64,000 bases of DNA, taken from contig NC_011891.1 in NCBI RefSeq assembly GCF_000022145.1, forward strand, positions 4,322,501 to 4,386,500, written 5' to 3'. The stretch comes from Anaeromyxobacter dehalogenans 2CP-1 (lineage in GTDB: Bacteria > Myxococcota > Myxococcia > Myxococcales > Anaeromyxobacteraceae). This document shows, in pieces, positions 8,430-17,642 of this stretch. The notes under the pieces are model-generated. The model ran no database searches. It was given only the letters and a program-made list of their open reading frames with translations, and was not told the origin of the DNA. The position numbers and the translations under genes are program-made. Each line of letters opens with the position of its first letter. The stretch's first letter is position 1.

Positions 8430-8684
8430 AGCGCGACGTCGATCCGCGCGCCCTGCGCGCGGGCGACGCCTCGCCGCGGATGAGACGCGCCTCATCATCG
8501 ACCTCACCGCTCCACATCCGGACGCGTACGCGCCGCTCGCTCGACGCACGGTCCATGGCGCCACGCGTCACGACGCCATTCACGAAGAGTCAAGGAAGGT
8601 GGGTGCCCCAACTGGCCACGCCGCGCCTCTGCCATCCGCCGAAGGACGGGGCTATGGAGATCGAACCTCCTGGAGGTTCGAGCC
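8430..8684. other. Intergenic region upstream of the formate dehydrogenase operon
   Basis: This gap holds no credible gene. It contains a 6-bp hairpin GATGAG-N6-CTCATC at 8479-8496 shortly after the preceding stop codon, a possible weak terminator. A perfect dyad at 8662-8680 overlaps the fdnG ribosome-binding site. I could not find a convincing sigma70 or sigma54 promoter by eye. Confidence 0.5.
8662..8680 (+). promoter_or_regulatory. Palindrome enclosing the fdnG Shine-Dalgarno sequence
   Basis: CGAACCTCC (8662-8670), T, GGAGGTTCG (8672-8680) is a perfect 9-bp inverted repeat. The right arm contains GGAGG, 8 nt before the fdnG ATG at 8685. In RNA it would fold as an 8-bp stem with a CTG triloop, burying the ribosome-binding site. 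In DNA it could be an operator. Either reading would control the whole operon. The symmetry is seen; the role is inferred. Confidence 0.5.
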
Positions 8685-11600
8685 ATGTCCGTCACCCGAC
8701 GCCAGTTCCTTCAGCTCACCGCCGCCGGCGTGGGCAGCACCGGCCTGGTCGCGCTGGGCTTCTCCCCGGATCGCGTCCTCGCCGACGTCCGCAACTTCAA
8801 GCTGTCGCGCACCGCCGAGACGCGGAACACCTGCCCGTACTGCTCGGTGGGCTGCGGCGTCATCCTCTACACGCTGGGCGATCGCTCCAAGAACGCGCAC
8901 AGCGCGGTGATGCACGTCGAGGGCGATCCCGACCACCCCGTGAACCGCGGCACGCTCTGCCCGAAGGGCGCGTCGTTGCTCGACTTCGTCCAGAGCCCGA
9001 ACCGCCTGCGCTACCCCGAGTACCGCGCGCCCGGCTCCGACAAGTGGGAGCGCGTCACCTGGGACTGGGCGCTCGACCGGATCGCGCGCCTCATGAAGGA
9101 CGACCGCGACAAGAACTTCGTCGCGAAGAACGCGGCGGGCGTGACGGTGAACCGCTGGCCCACCGTCGGCCTGCTGGCCGCGAGCGCCTCGTCGAACGAG
9201 ACCGGCTACATCACCCACAAGGTCTGGCGCGCGCTGGGCGGGGTCGCGATCGACAACCAAGCACGTGTTTGACACGGTCCAACGGTGGCCGGTCTGGCCC
9301 CCACGTTCGGCCGTGGCGCGATGACGAACAGCTGGGTCGACATCAAGAACGCCAACCTCGTCCTCGTCATGGGCGGCAACCCCGCCGAGGCGCACCCCTG
9401 CGGCTTCAAGTGGGTGGTCGAGGCGAAGGCGCACAACAAGGCGCAGCTCATCGTGGTCGACCCGCGCTTCACGCGGACCGCCGCGGTCGCCGACGTCTTC
9501 GCGCAGATCCGCCCGGGCACCGACATCGCGTTCCTGGGCGGCGTCATCCGGCACCTGCTGGAGAAGGACGCGATCCAGAAGCAGTACGTGACCGCGTACA
9601 CCAACGCCTCGCTCATCGTGAAGGAGGGCTACGGCTTCCAGGACGGCCTGTTCTCCGGGTACGACGAGGCGAAGCACACCTACGACAAGTCGACCTGGTC
9701 GTACGAGACCGGACCGGACGGCTTCGCGAGGAGCGACCCGACGCTGCAGGACCCGCGCTGCGTGTACCAGCTCATGAAGAAGCACTACGCGCGCTACACG
9801 CCGAAGATGGTGGCGGACATCACCGGCGTGCCCGAGGCCGCGTTCACGCGCATCTGCGACGCGATCGCCACCACCTCCGCGCCGGACCGCACCATGACGG
9901 CGCTGTACGCGCTCGGCTGGACGCAGCACTCGGTCGGCTCGCAGAACATCCGCTGCATCGCGATGATCCAGCTGCTGCTCGGCAACGTGGGCATGGCCGG
10001 CGGCGGCGTGAACGCGCTGCGCGGCCACTCCAACATCCAGGGGCTGACCGACCTCGGCCTGCTCTCCGACCTGCTGCCCGGCTACCTCACCGTGCCGCGC
10101 GACGCGGACACCGACGTCGAGACGTACCTGGCGAAGCGGACCCCGAAGCCGCTCCGGCCCGGCCAGATGAACTACTGGCAGAACTACCCGAAGTTCTACG
10201 CGTCGCTCATGAAGGCCTGGTACGGGAAGGCCGCCACCAAGGAGAACGGCTGGGCGTACGACTACCTGCCCAAGCTCGACAAGGTCTACGACATCCTCGC
10301 GGTCTTCGACCTGATGCACCAGGGCAAGGTGAACGGGTACCTCTGCCAGGGCTTCAACCCGCTCGCGTCGATCCCGAACAAGCCCAAGCTGCTCGAGTCG
10401 CTCTCGAAGCTGAAGTTCCTCGTCACCATCGACCCGCTCGTCACCGAGACCTCGAACTTCTGGCAGAACCACGGCGACCTCAACCCGGTCGAGTCCGCGA
10501 AGATCCAGACCGAGGTGTTCCGGCTGCCCTCCAGCTGCTTCGCCGAGGAGGACGGGTCGCTGGTGAACTCCGGGCGCACGCTGCAGTGGCACTGGAAGGC
10601 GGCCGAGCCGCCCGGCGAGGCGAAGGGCGACCCCGAGATCGTCGCGGCGCTCTTCACCCGCATCCGGGCGCTCTACGAGAAGGAGGGCGGCGCCTTCGCG
10701 GATCCGATCCGCGACCTGACCTGGGACTACAAGATCCCGCGCGCGCCGTCGGCCGAGGAGCTCGCCCGCGAGTTCAACGGCAAGGCGCTCGCGGACGTGA
10801 AGGACCCCAAGGCGGATCCGAAGGACCCGAAGGCCCCGCTGCTGGCGAAGGAGGGCGAGCAGCTCGCCACGTTCGCGCACCTGCAGGACGACGGCAGCAC
10901 CGCGTCCGGCAACTGGCTGTACTGCGGCTCCTTCACGCAGGCCGGCAACCAGATGGCGCGCCGCGACGTCTCCGACCCGAGCGGCCTGGGCGTCACGCCG
11001 TCCTGGGGCTGGTCGTGGCCGGCCAACCGCCGCGTGCTCTACAACCGCGCCTCCTGCGATCCGTCCGGGAAGCCGTGGGACAAGAACCGCAAGCTGGTCT
11101 GGTGGAACGGCGCGAAGTGGGTCGGGCACGACGTGCCGGACTTCAAGATCGACTCGAAGCCCGAGGAGGGCATGTCGCCCTTCATCATGAACCCGGAGGG
11201 CATGGGCCGGCTGTTCGCGCTCGACAAGATGGCCGAGGGGCCGTTCCCCGAGCACTACGAGCCGTTCGAGTCGCCGGCGGCGTCGAACGCGATGCACCCG
11301 AAGGTCGGGCCGAACCCGGCCGCGCGCATCTTCCCCGGCGACAAGGCGCAGCTCGGGCTGCCGGGTGAGTTCCCGTACGCCGCGACCACCTACCGCGTGG
11401 TGGAGCACTTCCACTTCTGGACCAAGCACGCGCGGATCCCGTCGGTGCTCCAGCCCGAGCTGTTCATCGAGCTGGACGAGGTGCTCGCCGGCAAGAAGGG
11501 CATCCGCAGCGGCGACGCCGTCGCGGTCCGCTCGAAGCGCGGCCGCATCGTGGGCAAGGCCGTGGTCACCAAGCGCATCAAGCCCCTGAAGATCGCGGGC

Positions 11601-11771
11601 CAGGAGGTCCACACCGTCGGGATCCCCATCCACTGGGGGTTCAACGGGCTCACCAAGCCCGGCTACATCTCGAACACCCTCACCCCCTTCGTCGGCGACG
11701 CGAACACCCAGACGCCCGAGTTCAAGGCGTTCCTGGTGGACGTGGAGAAGGCCGCGGCGGGGCAGGTCTAG
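8685..11771 (+). CDS. fdnG: Formate dehydrogenase catalytic subunit, selenocysteine-containing
   Basis: A 1028-residue molybdopterin formate dehydrogenase alpha subunit, oxidising formate to CO2 at the outer face of the inner membrane. A Tat signal (RRQFLQL, residues 5-11) directs folded export. One [4Fe-4S] cluster is ligated by C50, C53, C57 and C92. The in-frame TGA at 9270-9272 is read as selenocysteine 196: the flanking peptides QARV-U-HGPTVAGLAPTFGRGAM match the active site of respiratory formate dehydrogenases, and the reading frame continues unbroken to 11771. A SECIS-like hairpin follows. The C-terminal molybdopterin-dinucleotide-binding domain includes VVEHFHFWTKHA and HWGFNG. Expression needs SelA, SelB, SelC and SelD encoded elsewhere. 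Confidence 0.95.
9270..9272 (+). other. Selenocysteine codon (TGA) in fdnG
   Basis: TGA falls at codon 196, in the same frame as both halves of the gene. It sits between ARV and HGPTV, the same position as the selenocysteine of E. coli FdnG. A naive gene finder would split the gene into 8685-9272 and a fragment starting at GTG 9285. Confidence 0.93.
9281..9307 (+). promoter_or_regulatory. Bacterial SECIS-like hairpin downstream of UGA
   Basis: The upper stem GGCC (9287-9290)/GGCC (9296-9299) closes a GGUCU apical loop (9291-9295), the same loop bases known for E. coli formate dehydrogenase SECIS elements. The lower part can pair AAC (9281-9283) with GUU (9305-9307), with bulges. The loop begins 18 nt after the UGA, a spacing suitable for SelB binding during decoding. 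Confidence 0.8.
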
Positions 11772-11780
11772 GAGGCGGCC

Positions 11781-12656
11781 ATGGCGTTCCAGTCGCTCGA
11801 CGTCATCAACCGGTCCGCCTCCACCAGCACGCCGCCGCAGGCGCGCGGCGCGCTGGAGGTGGCGAAGCTCATCGACATCTCCAAGTGCATCGGCTGCAAG
11901 GCCTGCCAGTCGGCGTGCATGGAGTGGAACGACCTCCGCGACGAGGTCGGGGTGAACCCCGGGCACTACGACAACCCGGCCGACCTCACCGCGCAGTCGT
12001 GGACGGTGATGCGCTTCTACGAGGAGGAGCTCCCCGCGGACAGGGGGCTCGCCTGGCTCATCGTGAAGGACGGCTGCCTGCACTGCGCCGAGCCCGGGTG
12101 CCTGAAGGCGTGCCCGGCGCCGGGCGCGATCGTGCAGTACGCGAACGGGATCGTGGACTTCCAGCAGGACCAGTGCATCGGCTGCGGCTACTGCCAGACC
12201 GGCTGCCCGTTCAACATCCCGCGCTACTCGATGAAGGACCAGAAGGCGTACAAGTGCACGCTGTGCTCCGACCGCGTCTCGGTCGGGCTCGAGCCGGCGT
12301 GCGTCAAGACCTGCCCCACCGGCGCGCTCGCGTTCGGCACCAAGACCGACATGAAGGACCTCGCCGGCGAGCGCCTGGTCGAGCTGAAGGCGCGCGGCTT
12401 CGAGAAGGCGGCGCTCTACGATCCGTCCGGCGTGGGCGGCACGCACGTGCTGTTCGTGCTCCCGCACGGCGATCCGGAGCTGTACCGCCTGCCCAAGGAC
12501 CCGCGGGTGTCGCCGCTGGTGGCGCTGTGGCGCAGCGGCGTCGCCAAGACGCTCGGCGTCCTCACCATGGTCTCGGTCGTGGTGGCCGGGATCTTCCACT
12601 ACATGAAGGTCGGACCGGTCGAGGTCGACGAGGACCAGAAGGAGAACGGGTCATGA
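11781..12656 (+). CDS. fdnH: Formate dehydrogenase iron-sulfur (beta) subunit
   Basis: A 291-residue electron-transfer subunit. Four ferredoxin-type cysteine groups are visible: [12 protein letters not shown] (about 36-47), [27 protein letters not shown], and [21 protein letters not shown]. They indicate four [4Fe-4S] clusters passing electrons from the alpha to the gamma subunit. A single C-terminal transmembrane helix (near residues 252-270, [19 protein letters not shown]) anchors it. It starts 9 bp after fdnG, and its stop overlaps the start of fdnI. Confidence 0.95.
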   Translation: MAFQSLDVINRSASTSTPPQARGALEVAKLIDISKCIGCKACQSACMEWNDLRDEVGVNPGHYDNPADLTAQSWTVMRFYEEELPADRGLAWLIVKDGCLHCAEPGCLKACPAPGAIVQYANGIVDFQQDQCIGCGYCQTGCPFNIPRYSMKDQKAYKCTLCSDRVSVGLEPACVKTCPTGALAFGTKTDMKDLAGERLVELKARGFEKAALYDPSGVGGTHVLFVLPHGDPELYRLPKDPRVSPLVALWRSGVAKTLGVLTMVSVVVAGIFHYMKVGPVEVDEDQKENGS

Positions 12657-13303
12657 TGCCTGCGATGCGGATGCCGCCGGGGAAGGAGGTCGTCCCCCGC
12701 TACTCGACCGGCGAGCGCCTCACGCACTGGGCGGTGGCGGTCGCGTACGTGGCCCTGTTCCTGTCCGGCCTCGCCATGTTCCACCCGTTCTTCTACTGGA
12801 CCAGCGCGCTGTTCGGCAGCGCCGCGTTCATGCGCGTGCTCCACCCGTTCCTCGGCGTGGCGCTGTTCGTGCTGTTCTACGCGTACGCGCTGCGCCTCTG
12901 GCGCGACAACATCCTGAGCGACAGCGACCGGAAGTGGATGGGCCAGATGGTCGCGTACATGAACAAGGCGGCCGAGCCCTACGTGGACGGCAAGTACAAC
13001 GCCGGCCAGAAGCTCATGTACTGGTCGATGATCGTGGTGATCGCCGGCCTGTTCCTCACCGGCATCGTGCTGTGGCGCCCCTACTTCGCGCCCTCCTTCT
13101 CGCTCGTCGCGCGCCGCTTCGCGGCGGTGATCCACGCCGGGCTCGCGTTCGTGATGTTCGTGGGCATCGGCATCCACGTGTACGCGGCCTACTGGACCAA
13201 GGGCTCGATGCGCGCCATGACCCGGGGCACCGTCTCCGGCGCGTGGGCGCGCTTCCATCACCCGGGCTGGTACGCCCGGATGACCGGCAAGGAGCGGCCG
13301 TGA
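12653..13303 (+). CDS. fdnI: Formate dehydrogenase cytochrome b (gamma) subunit
   Basis: A 216-residue inner membrane di-heme cytochrome b of the FdnI/FdoI type. About four transmembrane helices are seen. Candidate heme-ligand histidines lie in [12 protein letters not shown], in the second helix ([11 protein letters not shown]) and in the last helix ([22 protein letters not shown]). The last motif is typical of the family and lies near the quinone site. It passes electrons from FdnH to the quinone pool. The ATG at 12653 overlaps the fdnH stop (ATGA). Confidence 0.93.
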   Translation: MMPAMRMPPGKEVVPRYSTGERLTHWAVAVAYVALFLSGLAMFHPFFYWTSALFGSAAFMRVLHPFLGVALFVLFYAYALRLWRDNILSDSDRKWMGQMVAYMNKAAEPYVDGKYNAGQKLMYWSMIVVIAGLFLTGIVLWRPYFAPSFSLVARRFAAVIHAGLAFVMFVGIGIHVYAAYWTKGSMRAMTRGTVSGAWARFHHPGWYARMTGKERP

Positions 13304-13340
13304 CGCGGCGGCGCGGGGCGGCGATCTCGGGGGAGGCCGC

Positions 13341-14195
13341 GTGAGCACGCTCGTGCAGCTCCCCGGGGTCGAGATCCCGTACCTGCGCCTGCCCGAGCCG
13401 GGCCTGCTCTTCACGGGCCGGGCCGCGCGGCTCGAGGCCGTCGCGGCGGAGCGCGGGGGCGATCCGTTCCTCGGCTTCCTGGGACGGCTCGCCGGCGCGC
13501 AGCGCGCCGCGACCGCGGCGGTGCCCGGCTTCACGCCGCCGCGCGCGCCGGGCCGCCCCGTGGACCGCGACGCGCTCGCCGCCGATCCGGCGCTCGGCGC
13601 GGTGCTCCGTGCGCTCCTCGTGGCGCTCCCCGCGGACGGCCTGCCCGACGCCGCCGCGGAGGCCGTGCGCGGCCTCCGGGACGCCGCGCCGGACGCGCTG
13701 CGGCGCATCGCGGGCGGCGTGCTCGCCGGGGCCTCCCGCCCCGAGGACCTGGCCGCGGCGACGTTCGTCGGGGCCGCGCTGCAGGTGCTCGCCACCGTGC
13801 GGGCCGCGCGGCTCGACCCGTCCACGGTGGCGCGGGTGGAGGGCGGCTGCCCGGTGTGCGGCTCCCCGCCGGTGGCCGGCGTGGTGCAGGGCGACGATCG
13901 CCTCCGCTACCTCACCTGCTCGCTCTGCGCGGCCGAGTGGCACCTCCCGCGGATCCGCTGCGCCGGCTGCCAGGCCACCGCCGGCCTCGCGTATCACCAC
14001 CTCGAGAACGATCCCGGCGCGCGCGCCGAGACCTGCGCCGCCTGCCAGGGCTACGTGAAGCTGTTCGACCTCGAGAAGCGCCCCGGCTCGGAGCCGTTCG
14101 CCGACGACGCGGCCACCCTCGCGCTCGACCTGCTCCTCGGCGAGGCCGGGCACGGGCGCGTCGGCCCGAACCTGTTCCTGCCCGTCGCCGGCTGA
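13341..14195 (+). CDS. fdhE: Formate dehydrogenase accessory protein FdhE
   Basis: A 284-residue cytoplasmic rubredoxin-like maturation factor for Tat-exported formate dehydrogenases. The C-terminal half has the paired CxxC motifs of the family: CPVCGSPP, CSLCAAEW, CAGCQA and CAACQG. The N-terminal half is helical and Ala-rich. The GTG at 13341 has GGGGGAGG about 6 nt upstream. It is the last gene of the formate dehydrogenase operon, 37 bp after fdnI. FdhD, the sulfur-transfer partner, is not in the window. Confidence 0.92.
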   Translation: MSTLVQLPGVEIPYLRLPEPGLLFTGRAARLEAVAAERGGDPFLGFLGRLAGAQRAATAAVPGFTPPRAPGRPVDRDALAADPALGAVLRALLVALPADGLPDAAAEAVRGLRDAAPDALRRIAGGVLAGASRPEDLAAATFVGAALQVLATVRAARLDPSTVARVEGGCPVCGSPPVAGVVQGDDRLRYLTCSLCAAEWHLPRIRCAGCQATAGLAYHHLENDPGARAETCAACQGYVKLFDLEKRPGSEPFADDAATLALDLLLGEAGHGRVGPNLFLPVAG

Positions 14196-14206
14196 TCGGG
14201 CGCGCG

Positions 14207-15247
14207 CTACCGCCCGGACTCGACCCAGGCGCGCAGGTGCAGCCGGGCCAGCTCGGCGTGCGCGGCGTGGCCGGCCGCCTCCGCCGCGTCGAGCATCCGC
14301 CCCAGCACGTCGTCCATGTCCACCGCCACGTGGCGTTGCCAGCCCGCGCGCAGCGCGAGCGCCCACGCGTCCGCGTGGCGCCCTCCGGCCCGGGCCCGAT
14401 CGCTCTCGGCGAGGCGGTGCGCGCGCAGCGGCCCCGGCCCGGCCAGCGCCGCGCGCAGCGCAGGATCCGGCGCGGCGCGCCCGCGGGTCGCGCGCAGCCA
14501 GGCGGCGGAGATGACGCGCGCGGCGCTCTCGCCCGGGCGCGCCAGGCGGCCGGCGAACGCGAGCGTCCCCCCGAACGCGCCCAGCGCGCCGGCGTACGCG
14601 CGGGCCGCCTCCGCGGCGCGCCCGCGCCCCTCCTCGTGCCAGCCCAGCACCGCGCCCGGCCAGGCGAGCTCCGGGCGCCTCTCGAGCGCGGTCCGCGCGG
14701 CGGCGGCCGCCGCGGCCCAGTCCTGCGCGAACAGCGCCGTTTCGTCCGCCCCGGTCAGCCGCCGCAGCGCGGCGCGCGCGGCGGCGGGCACGAGCCGTGC
14801 GTCGAGCAGCCAGTCCGAGAACGTCTCCCGGGCGACGCCGAGGTCCTGCGCCAGCGCCGCCGCGCCGGTTTCCCGCGCCAGCGCCGCGAGCCCGCTCTCC
14901 AGCGCTGCCTCGCACGCCCGGCGCAGGCGCGCCGGCTCGGACGCGAGCCCGGGGGCGAGATCGGTGGGGTGCCAGGCGCCGCCAGGGTGCCAGGCGATCG
15001 CCTCCACGGCCCGGCCGCCTGCCCCGAAGCGGATCGCGAGCACCGCGCCGTCGGCGCCGCGCGCGATCGGGAGCGCGTCCGGCAGCAGCTCGCCCCCGCG
15101 CACCGCGCCCGCGCCCGGCTCGAGCAGCGCCTCCGGGTCCACCGTCTCGTCGAACGGGCCCAGCCCGCCCGGCAGGAACAGCCCGCGAGGGAGCTGCAGG
15201 TGCAGCGCGCGCTCGACGGCGGCCAGGGCGCGGTCCGCGGAGTGCAT
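14207..15247 (-). CDS. Hypothetical protein, possible SUKH/SMI1-KNR4-like N-terminus
   Basis: A 346-residue protein with no signal peptide. The first 90 residues (LHLQLPRGLFLPGGLGPF, then LPIARGADGAVLAIRFG and AIAWHPGGAWHP) resemble the SMI1/KNR4 (SUKH) fold, where a short helix and LP motif precede a beta sheet. This is a tentative match by eye. The rest is Ala-rich and helical and could form TPR-like repeats. The start at 15247 is the first plausible Met; the same frame stays open far upstream through the tandem repeat, but those sequences are not coding-like. It is convergent with fdhE, with 11 bp between the stops. Confidence 0.7.
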   Translation of the reverse strand: MHSADRALAAVERALHLQLPRGLFLPGGLGPFDETVDPEALLEPGAGAVRGGELLPDALPIARGADGAVLAIRFGAGGRAVEAIAWHPGGAWHPTDLAPGLASEPARLRRACEAALESGLAALARETGAAALAQDLGVARETFSDWLLDARLVPAAARAALRRLTGADETALFAQDWAAAAAAARTALERRPELAWPGAVLGWHEEGRGRAAEAARAYAGALGAFGGTLAFAGRLARPGESAARVISAAWLRATRGRAAPDPALRAALAGPGPLRAHRLAESDRARAGGRHADAWALALRAGWQRHVAVDMDDVLGRMLDAAEAAGHAAHAELARLHLRAWVESGR

Positions 15248-15290
15248 GCCGGGATGGTAGCCATCCCGGCGGGAGCGCGCTTCTTCTGAC

Positions 15291-15544
15291 GGGGCTGCGC
15301 CCCGCCCCACGGAGCGGAGCTCCGCGGGGCCCCACCCTGCTGGCCGGGTCCCCTGCGCCGCCGCGGGCGGCTTCGCCGCGCGCACGGCGGCGCCCCGGCG
15401 GGCTCCCTTCGCTCGCCGGGGCTGCGCCCCGCCCCACGGAGCGGAGCTCCGCGGGGCCCCACCCTGCTGGCCGGGTCCCCTGCGCCGCCGCGGGCGGCTT
15501 CGCCGCGCGCACGGCGGCGCCCCGGCGGGCTCCCTTCGCTCGCC
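15291..15544. repeat. Perfect 127-bp tandem duplication
   Basis: 15291-15417 and 15418-15544 are identical copies by eye, and five bases of a third copy (GGGGC) follow. Each unit starts GGGGCTGCGCCCC and contains small palindromes such as GGAGCTCC and CGGCTTCGCCG. The array fills the gap between two minus-strand genes, upstream of one and downstream of the other. The first roughly 55 bp of the unit has a diverged relative at 55185-55240. The whole 311-bp gap (15248-15558) contains nothing else recognised. Confidence 0.95.
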
Positions 15545-15558
15545 GGGGCCTCTCCGCG

Positions 15559-16374
15559 CTACAGCGACCTGGACACCAGCACCACGCCGCAGCCCTGCCA
15601 GCTGAACAGCAGGCCCGCGTCGGCGTACTCGCCGGTGGTGGGCATGCCGGGCGCGCGATCGGTCCAGACGCGGCGCAGCTCCAGCGTGCCGCCGGTGACG
15701 CAGCCGTTGCCGTCGTGCTCGAGGTCGAGGTCGGCGAGCGTGGCGTAGGCGACGTGCATGCTCGCCTGCGCGGTGTGGATGGTGGCCGCGTTGTCGGACC
15801 GGACGCGGCCGATGATGGTCCCCGTGCCGAAGGTCAGGTTGCCGGTGAGGTGCGCGGAGACGTCGAGATCGTACCCGTCCGCCACGCTGTGGAGCGCGCT
15901 GGTGACGTCCCAGGCCAGCGTGGCGCCGTCGCGCGCGAACCAGCCGTTCACCGAGAGCTGATCGAGCCCCACGGTGATGGTGCAGCCGGAGTAGGAGATC
16001 CGGCCCGCGGTCACGGTCACGCACGTCGGGTCGTCGAAGCCGGTCAGGTCGGCCGCCGGGCGCACCGTGGTGACGGCGCGCTCGATGCCGGCGGCGCGGA
16101 GCGCGGTCACCGCGACGGTGGCGCTGCCCCAGGCCTGCGACGCCATCGCGTCCGCGAGCCCGGCCACCGAGGAGCCGTCGCTGCTCGTGCCCGACTGGAC
16201 CAGCTGCGCGTCGGCCGCGCTGCCCTGCGCCAGGTCCGCTGCGGCCTGCTCCTCGAACGTCGCCGCGCCCGCAGCGCCGTACGTGAACTTGCGGGAGGCG
16301 GGATCCGCCGCCTTGTCGTCGCCACCGCAGGCCATCGCCGCCGCGCACAGGGCGGCGATCGTGAGCTTTCGCAT
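15559..16374 (-). CDS. Putative lipoprotein of unknown function
   Basis: A 271-residue exported protein. A lipoprotein signal is seen: MRKLTIAALCAAAMACGGDD, with the lipidated Cys near residue 16 and Gly/Asp residues after it. The mature part is Ser/Thr/Gly-rich with many short alternating strands (ISYSGCTITVGLDQLSVNGW; GNLTFGTGTIIGRVRSD) and a few cysteines, suggesting a beta-rich surface or periplasmic protein. No family is recognised. The start at 16374 is chosen for the lipobox and GGGGA upstream; longer in-frame starts to 16503 lack signal-peptide character. Confidence 0.75.
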   Translation of the reverse strand: MRKLTIAALCAAAMACGGDDKAADPASRKFTYGAAGAATFEEQAAADLAQGSAADAQLVQSGTSSDGSSVAGLADAMASQAWGSATVAVTALRAAGIERAVTTVRPAADLTGFDDPTCVTVTAGRISYSGCTITVGLDQLSVNGWFARDGATLAWDVTSALHSVADGYDLDVSAHLTGNLTFGTGTIIGRVRSDNAATIHTAQASMHVAYATLADLDLEHDGNGCVTGGTLELRRVWTDRAPGMPTTGEYADAGLLFSWQGCGVVLVSRSL

Positions 16375-16548
16375 GAGAGTCCCCGTCGGCATTCGCCGGT
16401 TGGTGAAGCCCATCGCGTAGCACGCGCCCTCGCCGGGAGGGAGCCCCCGAAGCGTGCGGGGACGAACGCCCGACGTCCGCCCACAGGCGGCCAGGTGAGA
16501 CACGGTGGGTGAACGAGCCTCCGGCCACCGGCGCGGCGGCGCGCCGCG

Positions 16549-17370
16549 TCAGCCGAGGAACAGATCCGGCATCAGCTCGGCGCCGGGCTCGACCGCGTAG
16601 CGCGTGAGATCGGTGATCCCGGCCTCGCGCAGCACCTCGTCGTCGATGAAGAAGTTGCCGGTGCAGCCGCGGGACGGCCGGCGGAGGATCTCCAGGGCAG
16701 CGTCGGCGACGATCTCGGGCGTGCGCCCGTGGCGGGCGGTCTCGTCGCCGCCGAGCAGGTTCAGCGCGGCGGTGGCGATCACGGTGCGCGGCCACAGGGC
16801 GTTCACCGCGATGCCCTGGTCGCGCAGCTCCTCGGCCATGCCCAGCACGCACATGCTCATCCCGTACTTCGCCATGGTGTAGGCGAGGTGGTTCGCGAAC
16901 CAGCGCGGCTCCATCGAGAGCGGCGGCGACAGGTTCAGGATGTGCGGGTTCCCGGCGCGGGCGAGGTGGGGGATGCAGGCCTGCGAGGTGGCGAACGTGC
17001 CGCGCGCGTTCACCCCGTGCATCAGGTCCCAGCGCTTCATGGGCGTGTCCACCGTCCCGCCGAGGAAGATGGCGCTGGCGTTGTTCACGAGCACGTCGAT
17101 CCCGCCGAAGCGCTCGACCGCGCGCGCGACGGCCGCCGCGATCTGCGCCTCGTCGCGGATGTCGCACTCCACCGCGAGCGCGCGCCCGCCGGCGCGCTCC
17201 ATCTCCTCGGCCGCGTCGTGGATCGTCCCCGGCAGCCTCGGGTGCGGGGCCGAGGTCTTCGCGGCCACCACCACATTCGCGCCCTGGCGGGCGGCGGCCA
17301 CGCCGATGGCGCGCCCGATCCCCCGGCTCGCGCCGGTGATGAAGACGGTCTTGTCCTTGAGTGAAGTCAT
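16549..17370 (-). CDS. SDR family oxidoreductase, HSDL2-like
   Basis: A 273-residue short-chain dehydrogenase. The cofactor motif is TGASRGIG (residues 11-18); NNAS is near 95; YTMAK provides the catalytic Tyr and Lys. The distinctive insert after strand 2 (AKTSAPHPRLPGTIHDAAEE) and the C-terminal FFIDDEVLREAGITDLTRYA are characteristic of the hydroxysteroid dehydrogenase-like protein 2 group. The substrate is unknown. The expected catalytic Ser region reads LNLSPPLSM. It is monocistronic and divergent from the dcw cluster. Confidence 0.9.
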   Translation of the reverse strand: MTSLKDKTVFITGASRGIGRAIGVAAARQGANVVVAAKTSAPHPRLPGTIHDAAEEMERAGGRALAVECDIRDEAQIAAAVARAVERFGGIDVLVNNASAIFLGGTVDTPMKRWDLMHGVNARGTFATSQACIPHLARAGNPHILNLSPPLSMEPRWFANHLAYTMAKYGMSMCVLGMAEELRDQGIAVNALWPRTVIATAALNLLGGDETARHGRTPEIVADAALEILRRPSRGCTGNFFIDDEVLREAGITDLTRYAVEPGAELMPDLFLG

Positions 17371-17602
17371 GGCGGCCTCGGGCTGGGGGTCGAGCCGTTA
17401 TTCAGGGTCCTGCCACGGCGCGTCAACGGGTCGCTCGGGGCGCCGGTCCGGCCGCGTCCCACCGCGATATCGCTGCGGCCGAAGCGCGCGCCCAGCCTCG
17501 CGACGCTCCCACCGGTCGCGTGTGGGACAACGCCCACCCCCACGGCTCCAGATCCGATCCTGAACGCCGGCCCAGGCCCGTCCCGGCGCGCCGGGGCGAC
17601 CG

Positions 17603-17631
17603 TTGACTTCCCCGGCCGATGTCCGTAGATC
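17603..17631 (+). promoter_or_regulatory. Sigma70-type promoter of the dcw cluster
   Basis: TTGACT (17603-17608) and TAGATC (17626-17631) are 17 nt apart. The -35 is strong and the -10 is weak. Transcription would start near 17638, directly before the MraZ-box repeats, so MraZ bound there could block elongation or initiation. Confidence 0.5.
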
Positions 17632-17642
17632 CGAACCGTCCG

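Noticed and set aside
8655-8690. A tRNA fragment, because of GGTTCGAGCC
   Set aside because: The bases belong to the palindrome before fdnG; no acceptor, D or anticodon arms can be built around it.
8685-9272. A truncated formate dehydrogenase followed by a separate gene at 9285, i.e. a pseudogene
   Set aside because: Both parts are in the same frame, the TGA falls at the known selenocysteine position and a SECIS-like hairpin follows.
6638-11368. A 1576-residue plus-strand open frame
   Set aside because: It runs out of frame through the ABC ATPase, the exported protein and fdnG, and its protein is Arg/Pro-rich with no motif.
8652-12599. A 1315-residue open frame on the minus strand
   Set aside because: It is the mirror of the formate dehydrogenase genes, produced by high GC content; it has no family motif and is Arg/Val/Leu/His biased.
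15291-15544. A CRISPR array
   Set aside because: Two adjacent 127-bp copies have no spacers between them, and no cas gene is present.
14207-17167. A 986-residue minus-strand open frame spanning two genes and the tandem repeat
   Set aside because: Only its last 346 codons look coding; upstream it crosses the 127-bp repeats and runs out of frame through the lipoprotein and dehydrogenase genes.
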